64,000 bases of DNA from Favolaschia claudopus (taxonomy: Eukaryota > Basidiomycota > Agaricomycetes > Agaricales > Mycenaceae): assembly GCA_037176885.1 (NCBI GenBank), contig JAWWNJ010000023.1, positions 682,001 to 746,000 on the forward strand, in the 5' to 3' direction. The position numbers and the translations under genes were made by a program. The notes under the pieces are model-generated. The model was not told the DNA's origin, searched no databases, and saw only the letters and a list, made by a program, of their open reading frames with translations. This document shows positions 56,063 through 64,000 of the stretch, piece by piece. How positions within the stretch are numbered: the stretch's first letter is position 1; each line of letters begins with the position of its first letter.

Positions 56063-57384
56063 ATGACGAAACACTCAAAGAATAATACAGCCTCTTCCAT
56101 ATTTTCTTATGCGGGTACGACGTTCATTCAGCCTACCAAGGCCCCGCAATATTCCCCTCTACAGAACGCAAAGCGGCAACCGAGTATGGAACAAAGCGCC
56201 AGCGACTGGGAAACGAGTCTATGCGTCGGTTTGATGCGTGCTCACTTTGTCTGCAAACCGCCCGCGAACCAGTGTGTTGTAAGGACGGACATCTTTTCTG
56301 CAAAGAGTGCGCCGTGAATGATCTCCGTGCGTCCTTTCCGTCTGCTCGAGAATACAACTCAAGACTCTGCAATAGTTAGCCAGAAAAAGGATCTCAAGCG
56401 TCAAAAGGAAAAGGCCGAGCAGATCAAGAAAGAAATCGAAGGGCAAGTTGAGCGAGCCAAAGCCGCAGCTAAAGAGCGCGTCCTGCGGGACTTTGAACGC
56501 GGTCAACTAGGGCTTGCATCTTCCACCAAAGCTGCCGTCTCCTCTGCAGAATCCAGTTCAGCCGGGACCAAGCGCGCGTTCTCCACCGCATTCGAATTCT
56601 CGCCCTCTCATGTCTCCGATCTTGTTGCGCAAGCCGAGGCTGCCGCCGCCCGTGCTATTTCCCAGGAACAAGCTGAAGCTGCTAAAGGCCTTCTCCCCGA
56701 CTTTTGGCTCCCGTCTTTGACTCCGACTTTCGATGGCGTTGCCCAGCGTGATTTTGTAGCCGCCGGCGGCACCTCTGGAGAATTCAAGATGGGAGCAGTT
56801 TGCCGAGGCGGTGGAGAACGGCATTCATTTGCGTACGGCGTTGGCTTTGATTTTTCTTTACACCACACATAATTCTGTTGGGTAGGTTGAAGGACCTGAC
56901 GCCGGTCAAATTCACAGTTCATACTGAGTCAAGTGCAGACGCTGGCTCAAAAGGAAAGCCTCCCGGCGACGCGGTTTGCCCGTCTTGTCTGAAGAAACTG
57001 TCCAACAATGTTATCATGTTTTGTGCGTTGAGTGTATTTCTTTCGTCGCGTGGCTAATGTCTTTTCTTCAGTGATGAAACCGTGTTCGCATGTCATTTGT
57101 CGAACGTGCACTGAGACCTTAGTTAAACTGGAAACGCCGCCTTCAAACCGTGAAACTCCTTCCTCTTCTAACGTCGCTTCCACCCCACAAAGAGAGGTAC
57201 ACACATGTGTCGTTTGTGATGCACAATTAAGGAGGAAAGATATAATCGAACTAAAACGGGAAGGTGAGAGAGCATGAATGGTTTCACCGAGGTATCGTAT
57301 TAATGGCTTTCAATGGCAGGTACAGGCTTCGCCGGTGGCGGTCTGGCTGAGACCAGTCGAACGGGTATTTCCTTCCAAGCTTGA
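56063..57384 (+). CDS. NOSIP-like RING/U-box protein
   Basis: The model joins 56063-56114, 56165-56326, 56376-56832, 56886-57022, 57072-57263 and 57320-57384 (354 aa). It is homologous to nitric oxide synthase-interacting protein, a nuclear E3 ubiquitin-ligase-like protein linked to the spliceosome in animals and fission yeast. The N-terminus [20 protein letters not shown] and [20 protein letters not shown] lead into a split [16 protein letters not shown], then GHLFCKEC. A coiled coil follows ([20 protein letters not shown]). The second half of the RING-like fold is [11 protein letters not shown], then [12 protein letters not shown] and CVVC. It ends with the family's [16 protein letters not shown]. 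Ubiquitin-ligase activity is inferred. Confidence 0.9.
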
Positions 57385-57732
57385 TGTCTCCGGTGAGAGT
57401 CGCGACGGTACACTTGTTAAACATACCGCTGCTTACCGCGCACCATATTATATATTTAACGTCGGAAGTGATGTTCCAATATTTATGTGCAGAGGTAGCC
57501 ATTTCGTACTCTAAAACATGAAAGAACGGGAAGCATTGTACTGCGTCGTTGAAAAAGCGCGACAGCATCTCGTGACTGTTCCGGGCAACGCGAAGTTAAC
57601 GGGATACAGAAGGGTCAGAGAACGCGGAGAGTTTGTAAACAAGTGATTACGTCAGTGGCTGTGCATTGAATTCTGACCACGACGACGACGGGCTGTTGAC
57701 GCCGTCTTCTTCAGCGAGCTCATCGTATTACC
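57385..57732. other. intergenic, no gene recognised
   Basis: 348 bp between the NOSIP-like gene and the DUF7137-type gene on the same strand. It is AT-rich around 57445-57490. Nothing coding is recognisable. Confidence 0.4.
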
Positions 57733-58489
57733 ATGTCTGCTGCCCCCAATAACTCCTCATCCGCTCCAGCCTCCGTCTCGTCCGTTCCACCTAGCGGCAG
57801 TAACAGCGCTCCTGGCAACTCCGAATCCAATGGCCTGTCTATCGCGCAAACTCTGCCCCCAGGTTTTGCCAGCATTACCGCGCCTCCACAAACTGCTACT
57901 AGCTTCTTCAAAATTGCGCCCAATCAGCTCATCACCATCGGGTGGAATCTCACCAGCGTCATCGCGACCCCAACGAGCCTGACGCTTAGCGCAGTGTGTG
58001 ACAATGGAAATACTTACCCTGTGGGGCCGGATGAGTCTGGAAGGGTCGCGGGGACGGATACGCAAGTTATTTGGGACGTCTATTCGTATAATCAGGTACG
58101 TGTTCTTTGCAACGACAATGGAGACACCATTCACAGAACGAGTGCAGGCACATCCCGGAACACAGCTCGCTCAGGCATCGTATACACTCCACATGTATGA
58201 TGATCGTGGGCCAACCGCTACCGCCCGTGCAGGATTTATGAGCCCTAATACTGCCCTCGCTTTTGCGTTGTATACCCCCCAAGGATACACACCTCTGTCT
58301 AGTGGTTAGTTCGGTTGACATTTACTTTACCTTGGTAGCTGTGCTGATCATCTCATTACATTAGGCTGGTCATGTACGGGTTGCAGCTCCGCTCTATCCA
58401 CGCGCCCCCCTGCCGTTGCTACAGCTCTCCTCGTCTCCATTCTCCTGATGGTATTTTCTGGCATGAGGATCCTGCGACGGTTAGCATAG
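57733..58489 (+). CDS. DUF7137-type single-pass membrane protein
   Basis: The model joins 57733-58095, 58148-58304 and 58365-58489 (214 aa). The first 45 residues are a Ser/Pro/Asn-rich linker. A globular part follows with TSFFKIAPNQLITIGWNLTS, GNTYPVGPDESGRV, QVIWDVYSYNQ and SYTLHMYDDRGPTATARAGF. The C-terminus has a hydrophobic helix (VATALLVSILLMVFSGM) and a short basic end, RILRRLA. The pattern matches a fungal family I know as DUF7137, predicted cell-surface or secretory membrane proteins of unknown function. No cleavable N-terminal signal peptide is evident from this start, so an upstream exon is possible. Confidence 0.75.
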
Positions 58490-59526
58490 TCGTCTTGACT
58501 TTATCTCGGACTGTACACAGGCTCGGCTGATTCGCTATCATGGACTACCTTCATTCACTACGGTTTTCATGGCCTCTCTTTCTGTCTTCAGTATGAACCT
58601 CATGACACGCACGCATTGCACACACACACCACCACATCGGACTAGTACATTTTACAACGAGGCTGCTCAGCGGCAAGCATAGACAGTAGTACAGTATTCA
58701 AGTAGTTTGCTTGGTTGAAAATCGGCATAAGTTAATAGACTGTATTCCCGTAATTACCACACCGGAAAAGAAACTCTTTCTCGAGGTCTGAAAGGATTTC
58801 CAAGGGCAAGAAGAGGATGGTGATGTTTGCTGGCAATGCAGACAACGGAGAGAGTCAGGAGTGGAGGTCGCGAATTGAGAACTTCGAGAGTGAAGCACAG
58901 GCTAAAGAGCGCTTGAACAAAAGTCAAAGAGGCTTTAGTCTGGTTTACCGCACGACAGCTGTCAGGCCAGATGTCACGTTTTCTCCCAGAGAAATCTCTT
59001 GTCACAAACCATCACCATCAGTCACCATCAAGGTCGAGTGGCACAACCCCAGCAACCCCGTTCCACATCTCTCTCGACCTCTAGCGGGGTATCAACGCTA
59101 GAGCACTCAAGGGCACCCTCTGTCTAATTGAGGGTGCCCAGAGATCATTAGATCGGCAGTGCCACTCGACACCCACACACTCATTTTCTGGCATCCCTGA
59201 TGTAGTTGCCCTGCATTGGGGATCCCATCGCCATCCCACTCAAGTTTGGCCATATGGCCCGGCGTGTTCCATCCCATTATGCATTCCTCTTCCATCCATG
59301 CCACCCATTCCTTTCCATGCCACTCATCTCTTCACTTTCCTTCGGGATTCCTTCCCGATTTCGGCATATCCATCGATTGGAACCACGCCACCCACTTCCC
59401 ACCAATGAAACAGTTATCCTCAAGGTCAAATGTCACTCACGCACCGAGCTCATTGCTTCATCGCATCCTGGCTCGTTGTTCGCGCAGGTTCGCATCAATC
59501 CCGGCATGCCGTTTTCGGAGGGGCAG
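58490..59526. other. intergenic, left flank of the retroelement
   Basis: About 1 kb without a supported gene. A perfect inverted repeat lies at 59111-59139. The last 150 bp before the LTR keep an open frame on the + strand (VRINPGMPFSEGQ just before the insertion), which could be a fragment of a host gene interrupted by the element, but I cannot assign it. Confidence 0.4.
59111..59139. repeat. 10-bp perfect inverted repeat
   Basis: GGGCACCCTC (59111-59120) and GAGGGTGCCC (59130-59139) flank the 9-nt loop TGTCTAATT. It has no T-run like a bacterial terminator. It may be a hairpin in a transcript or the remains of a mobile element. Confidence 0.6.
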
Positions 59527-60001
59527 TGTAAGGTACGATGCCTTATAACCCCAGGGACATTAAAATTCTTTTCTTTTGTTATCTGCGGCACGACTATACT
59601 GTGGGTGCTCTACGCCCCAAACTATGCTTACATTCAATTCGTGTACTTGTATCATTACATTAGAAGTATCGTAGCCTCGTGCGGCTGACTAAACACAGCC
59701 GCGTGGGAAGAATATATACTTTTACTTCTTCAATAGCCTCTCCCTATCCTTGAGTGATCGTTGAGCAACTCCGATCCTTAAGAGAGGCAGAGGCGTACGT
59801 GGCTGGTTGGCAGATCTCACTCCTTACGAGGATTCGTAGGAGGCAGATATCTGATACGAGAAGGAGCGAGGATTCGCTCCTTCATCAGATCTCTGCAGAG
59901 ATCGTTGACCGTTCGAGGGTCTTACCACTAAGCAAACTGTGAGTCGTCAGCTCGTCTGTTAATACTAACAATACGCCTCGCGTAATATTCCCAAGCTTAC
60001 A
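59527..60001 (+). mobile_element. 5' LTR of a retrotransposon
   Basis: The 475-bp LTR begins TGTAAG and ends CTTACA, a perfect 6-bp terminal inverted repeat of the TG...CA form. A TATA-like TATATA at 59713-59718 could be its promoter. A strong hairpin at 59843-59896 falls in the predicted transcribed part. The presumed target-site copy on the left is GGCAG (59522-59526); the right one and the 3' LTR lie outside the window, so the ends are inferred from the inverted repeat and from the gag and pol that follow. Confidence 0.7.
59843..59896 (+). other. long hairpin in the LTR
   Basis: Stem parts GCAGA/TCTGC (5 bp), ATCTGAT/ATCAGAT (7 bp) and GAAGGAGCGA/TCGCTCCTTC (10 bp) stack around a GGAT loop, with small bulges (T and C) and a one-sided ACGA bulge. 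The 22 perfect pairs are far beyond chance for this length. It lies about 125-180 bp after the TATA-like site, so it should be in the element's RNA leader. Confidence 0.7.
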
Positions 60002-60361
60002 GAGTGGACACATTGGGAACTAGTTACTAGACTGGCTGACACCTTATCTCCAATTTTGCTTCCCAAATCGGTCGTTGAGGGAAGAACTACCACCCCTTCC
60101 CCTCTTCCGGAAAGTGCTGGACTTTCTTCACCATCACCGGCGGCTTCATCTAGGCTGCATTCGCCCACCAAATCATCAGCAGCCAAATCCATCCATTGGA
60201 AGCCGCCTGCACCGGCGCCAGCACCACCGAAACTACCTTCGCGTGCTTCGTTACGATCACCCTTTCTTAATCCGCCTCGTACAACTTCTCGTGCGCTAGC
60301 GTCCAAGGAAACCTTACCAGTCACTTCAGTGGTCGTCTCGGAACCGCCTCCAATCTCCACA

Positions 60362-63097
60362 ATGACATCTACTGTGCAGATGACGCCTCCTCAAACCTCC
60401 GACTCGCCTCGACCTCTGCTCCCCGGCATGGAGCGAGGGTACTCTAGTTCTCCCATGTCACGTCTATTCGCGGATTACCACCGTCAAACCGACGACCAAA
60501 TCTCTGTTTACCATCGAGTCGCTGGACTTGCCCACAAGAAGATCTTGGATCGTTCGGACGTCTTGGACAGAGGAATCTCCTCTAGTCCGTCTCCTGATGA
60601 GTCTCGCGCTGGACGTTTCGGCTTGGAAACGGGGTTTTTACTACGATTACACGCTACGATAACTGAAATGCAATCTATCTTGGCTAAAGCTACGGCCCTA
60701 ATCCCTACAAGGAGTTCGTGTTTTCAGATCGATTCCCATCGCGTCTTGTTCCTGGTTCTACGGAGCGCTACCAGTCTGGGAGAGCTGCAAGCTTCCTGGT
60801 CAGCGATGTCTGAGCGATTGGGTCTAGCCCACAGGAATCTGCTAAAGTATCAGTCAGAGTACCGAGCAAACAAACAGGAAGACTTATTGCTTTCCCCTGT
60901 TTCGACCGCTCCGGAGATTTACGCCGTCTTTCCGCGCCAGGGAAATCCTTCTTATGACTTAGATTATCTCTATGACCATGTGCCCCACTTGAGACATCTT
61001 CAACCTAAAGGATACAGTGAGATGGCCGATAGAATAGGCGACATGTTCGTCGTACCTGAAGAATTGGCCTCCGCTTTCCCTGACCGACTGGCCGAGCCGA
61101 AGCCCTCTACTGTGTACTATTCAGCTGAGGGAGAAAGGAAAGAAATATCAGTGTCTGATCGTTCAAGTCGTGGAGCGGGACCAGGTTTCGTGCTCCCTCC
61201 AAGAGACGATCCCAAAGGTAAGAAAAAGGAAACGGATTCCGGCGCTTCGCGTCCTCCTCCTCCTCTCGCGAGCTCGAAACGAGATGAGCTGAAGGCTCCT
61301 CAAGCGGTTCCCCATTGGAATCTGAATACTCCTAGTCAGGGGATATTTGGGACGAAGACACCTTACAAAGATGCCGACAACTTCTTCGCTCCCAAATCTC
61401 CTCGTGGCTCCTCTTCAGCAACGGGCGCTCCTGGCTTTGGCCTTCCTGATCCTCTCAGAGGAATGGGAGCTCCTGGTGCATATAGCTCCTACGACTTCGC
61501 GGCTGAGTCAGTCAGTCAAGCGAGGAACGCGGGTCGAGCTAGAGCTCCCCGACCTTCCGATCTGTCTGACGTACCTGAGAATGAGGACTCGTTTGATCAA
61601 GACGACCCTCAGGACGCCTCTGACTCTCCTCGCGCTCGAAAGGAGTGGTCCCACGATCGCCCTCGACGATCTGAGTTTGGAGGCGGTGGGACTGGTGCTT
61701 CGCCGCCTCAACAACCAGCCTCTCCGGCTCAATCGAGAAGCGGAGGTCATCGTGACAGAGAGGACCGAAGGGCAGCTGGAGATCCCCCTGATGGAGACGG
61801 AGACGGAGACGATGATGACGACGACGACGGTCGTTCCCCTCCTCGTCGGTCGCACCCTCCGCGTCGGCCCAGACCGTCGGGTGGTCCCAGCGGAAACCCT
61901 CCTCCTCCTGGCCCGCCAGGGAATGGCGGGAATGGAGGAAATGGAGGGGGAGGAGGCGGCGGAGATCCCAGCTACCCCGGATATATTGATCAGAGGTATC
62001 CTTACGTGGCTCCCGGTGCTCCCTATGGCACTCTCGTGCCTACGATCGAGCCTAAACTTAAGCTTGAGTCGCTTCCAGAATGGGACGGAAATCATCATAC
62101 CGCTATCGAATACTTCTGGGACGTGAGCCAGCTAGCTTCACTACAAGGATGGTTACCAAAAGCACTGGGTTATTGGCTGCCGTCACGCTTGACCAAAGGC
62201 TCGCCTGTTCAGCTCTGGTTCACTACTCTGTCGACTTCCCGTCAGAATGCGATGAGAGAACACTATCTGCAGTACTTGCAAGAAATCAAAGATGTATACC
62301 TCGGCAGGAAGTGGCAGTTGGAACGTAACCTTGAGTTTGAGCAACAGTCGTTCAGGCAGAAGGGACACGAGGGCGAGTCTCCTCAAGCGTTCTTCGGGCG
62401 CCGAGTGCGCTCTGTTCGTATTCTAGCAAATTCGGATGACGGGGGACCGCTCGAGGTACACCTCGTCATGATGAAGGCTCCGATTCAGTGGAGTCCCATC
62501 CTTGTCCTGGAGAATATAAAATCGACGGAAGATCTATATTCCAAGATCAACGAGCACGACTTAGCTTTGGTGGAAGCGTTCAAGATGTCCTCCTCAGAAG
62601 CCTTGACAGCTCAGAATCTCCTTCCTACTTTGCGTCGCTTTGGACTGACCCCGGCGCTGGATACGCGACCGCCTCGCAGGCGCGTCAATCTCGTCGAGGA
62701 AAACTCTTCTTCTCCTTCGCCCTTAGCGGAAACTGCGGAGAGCAACGAGGCGGACCTTATAAACCTCAATGCCGATCCTGCGGACGACAGTTCTACTAGG
62801 AGTGCTTACCAAGTCGTGAAGAGACGTCAACGTCCTCCGCCCAAAGGTGGATACCCATTTCCTAGACATGATCATGTAACCACGCAGATGGGGAGAGCAC
62901 CCCCTTCTCCTTGCAAGGTCTGTGGAAGCCCGAATCATTGGGATCGGGAGTGTCCCGATTGGAACGTGTACCTGGAGAAAGTGAGACGAGGTGCCTTATT
63001 GGTCACTTCTAGCCCCGCCGAAGAAGAAACAGACGTACTTTACCATAGCGCGTACTCGGTAATGCTGGACCAGAGGCTCGCAGAGCAGTCTTTTTAA
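60362..63097 (+). CDS. retrotransposon Gag-like protein
   Basis: From the first in-frame ATG at 60362 the protein has 911 aa; the frame is open back to about 59975, so an upstream non-ATG or spliced start is possible. The N-terminal half is low complexity (Pro, Ser, Asp-rich, a GGNGG glycine stretch near residue 540). The retrotransposon gag domain lies at about residues 565-740 (PEWDGNHHTAIEYFWDVSQL, WLPSRLTKGSPVQLWFTTL and RQKGHEGESPQAFFGRRVRS). A zinc knuckle CKVCGSPNHWDREC (CX2CX4HX4C) sits 50 residues from the end and should bind the element's RNA. It is intact. Confidence 0.85.
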   Translation: MTSTVQMTPPQTSDSPRPLLPGMERGYSSSPMSRLFADYHRQTDDQISVYHRVAGLAHKKILDRSDVLDRGISSSPSPDESRAGRFGLETGFLLRLHATITEMQSILAKATALIPTRSSCFQIDSHRVLFLVLRSATSLGELQASWSAMSERLGLAHRNLLKYQSEYRANKQEDLLLSPVSTAPEIYAVFPRQGNPSYDLDYLYDHVPHLRHLQPKGYSEMADRIGDMFVVPEELASAFPDRLAEPKPSTVYYSAEGERKEISVSDRSSRGAGPGFVLPPRDDPKGKKKETDSGASRPPPPLASSKRDELKAPQAVPHWNLNTPSQGIFGTKTPYKDADNFFAPKSPRGSSSATGAPGFGLPDPLRGMGAPGAYSSYDFAAESVSQARNAGRARAPRPSDLSDVPENEDSFDQDDPQDASDSPRARKEWSHDRPRRSEFGGGGTGASPPQQPASPAQSRSGGHRDREDRRAAGDPPDGDGDGDDDDDDDGRSPPRRSHPPRRPRPSGGPSGNPPPPGPPGNGGNGGNGGGGGGGDPSYPGYIDQRYPYVAPGAPYGTLVPTIEPKLKLESLPEWDGNHHTAIEYFWDVSQLASLQGWLPKALGYWLPSRLTKGSPVQLWFTTLSTSRQNAMREHYLQYLQEIKDVYLGRKWQLERNLEFEQQSFRQKGHEGESPQAFFGRRVRSVRILANSDDGGPLEVHLVMMKAPIQWSPILVLENIKSTEDLYSKINEHDLALVEAFKMSSSEALTAQNLLPTLRRFGLTPALDTRPPRRRVNLVEENSSSPSPLAETAESNEADLINLNADPADDSSTRSAYQVVKRRQRPPPKGGYPFPRHDHVTTQMGRAPPSPCKVCGSPNHWDRECPDWNVYLEKVRRGALLVTSSPAEEETDVLYHSAYSVMLDQRLAEQSF

Positions 63098-63099
63098 AT

Positions 63100-64000
63100 A
63101 TGGCCGTAAGAAAGGGAGATGAGACGAATCTCTCATCTTTCTTGCATAAGCCCAAATCGGTAGAATTCACTAACTCACGGCAACTCGTATCGGACTCAAA
63201 TCATCTCAGGGGAGTGACGGACTCTCCTTCAAAAACTCCATCCGTCCGGCGCGCCACTGTCGAAGAAGTGGTGGACGAGCATTGGGCCTTCATGGCTAGT
63301 CTGCCAAAAGCGAAATACGGTTTACTCGAAGAAGTGGAGAATGACGGCGACTTACCATCCGAACCATCTCTGGAGCAACGCCCCTTCTCTACTCCGAATC
63401 CTCCTCCTCCTAAAGTCGGCAAGGTCGAAGCTCTTTCAGATGAAGATCCCTCAGCTTCTCAATCTTCTTTCCCTTTCGAATGCCTTCCTACTGACGTCGA
63501 AGCTTTGAATGTGGAGGTTCGTAGCGTGATTCCCTCTCCTGACGAATTGGTGCGAATTCCCCGACGACGCAATCCTCCTAAAGGGTCCTCAGCGATTGGA
63601 ATATCTGTACTGACCGTCAACGGCTTCATTGGGTCACTATCTTCCGAACCCGTACCTCTTAGATTGGATTCCGGAGCGGACGTGTCGTTGGTGAGTGAAG
63701 CGCTTATTAGCGAACTAAAGGATGCCCCAGCGATCAGGCAAGGAAGAAGAATGAGTCTAGCCCAACTCACCGATAAATCCGCTGTCATTCGTGGATACGT
63801 GGTTCTCAAGCTTTTCGTAACTGCTAGAACTGGTGAAACGCTTCAGCTGGAGGTGGAAGCCTACGTGGTCAAAGGCATGAACGTACCTATTCTCTTGGGA
63901 GAAGACTTCCAGCTCAGCTATGAGCTGAACGTGCACCGCAACGTCGAAACGGGCACCAAGCTTTCCTTTGGCCATCTGCCGTACGAAGTCGAAGCCCAGA
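63100..64000 (+). CDS. retrotransposon Pol, N-terminal part (protease), cut by window end
   Basis: The frame opens at an ATG two bases after the gag stop and runs to the window edge without a stop (300 codons). The motif VPLRLDSGADVSLVSEAL is the active site of a retropepsin-type aspartic protease (D-S-G-A), and VPILLGEDFQLSYEL is the usual second conserved block (LG.DF). Reverse transcriptase, RNase H and integrase are expected to the right. Separate gag and pol frames and this protease type fit a Ty3/gypsy-like element, but the domain order that proves it is not in the window. Confidence 0.85.
   Translation, partial: MAVRKGDETNLSSFLHKPKSVEFTNSRQLVSDSNHLRGVTDSPSKTPSVRRATVEEVVDEHWAFMASLPKAKYGLLEEVENDGDLPSEPSLEQRPFSTPNPPPPKVGKVEALSDEDPSASQSSFPFECLPTDVEALNVEVRSVIPSPDELVRIPRRRNPPKGSSAIGISVLTVNGFIGSLSSEPVPLRLDSGADVSLVSEALISELKDAPAIRQGRRMSLAQLTDKSAVIRGYVVLKLFVTARTGETLQLEVEAYVVKGMNVPILLGEDFQLSYELNVHRNVETGTKLSFGHLPYEVEAQ

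Noticed and set aside
59754..59942. A 62-codon open frame in the LTR
   Set aside because: It starts at GTG, lies over the hairpin and donor-like site, and does not connect in frame to gag.

Overview
The window is fungal nuclear DNA, almost certainly from a mushroom-forming basidiomycete (Agaricomycetes). Genes are dense on both strands and are cut by many short GT-AG introns (about 45-60 nt). Intergenic spaces are small, start codons are often only 46-90 bp apart in divergent pairs, and several families are typical of Agaricomycetes (DUF6534, DUF7137, UstYa-like, GNAT and MYND/ankyrin expansions). I rebuilt 28 host gene models exon by exon; nearly all close in frame, which is the main support for the boundaries.

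Layout. 0-5 kb: GNAT acetyltransferase, UstYa-like protein, UTP18. 4.9-10.8 kb: the OLA1 GTPase, one of whose introns holds three 89-nt snoRNA-like repeats; a GNAT/ankyrin fusion; a carbinolamine dehydratase-like protein with zinc knuckles. 10.8-20.6 kb: a broken ankyrin/SEC-C/MYND gene, an MMTAG2-like RNA-processing protein, PI4P 5-kinase, and SMC2 with two single-base lesions. 21-27.5 kb: DUF6534 membrane protein, DUF1295 reductase-like protein, 1-Cys peroxiredoxin, membrane-anchored cysteine synthase-like protein. 27.7-34.9 kb: condensin subunit 1, zuotin, small ankyrin protein. 35.4-40.3 kb: an unknown protein, RPS10, a DUF4246 relic, a WRN-type exonuclease. 40.4-51.8 kb: giant Sds3-like protein, RPL20, CSN5, RPL37, TRM8, mitochondrial citrate synthase. 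51.9-58.5 kb: SIN3, NOSIP-like RING protein, DUF7137 protein. 59.5-64 kb: 5' LTR, gag and the start of pol of an LTR retrotransposon that runs off the right edge.

Themes. Many genes serve ribosomes and translation (UTP18, OLA1 and its intronic RNAs, ZUO1, RPS10, RPL20, RPL37, TRM8). Two condensin genes (SMC2 and CND1/YCS4) lie within 12 kb, and two partners of one histone deacetylase complex (SIN3 and an Sds3-like protein) lie within 16 kb. Six promoters carry clustered TGTGAC/GTCACA motifs, and SMC2, condensin 1 and the unknown 35.4-kb gene carry ACGCGT boxes.

The most unusual signal is the OLA1 intron at 5854-6394. It reads as three tandem copies of a complete intron, each with its own donor, branch site and acceptor, joined by zero-length exons, and each carrying a box C/D-like RNA with complementarity to a conserved 25S rRNA segment.
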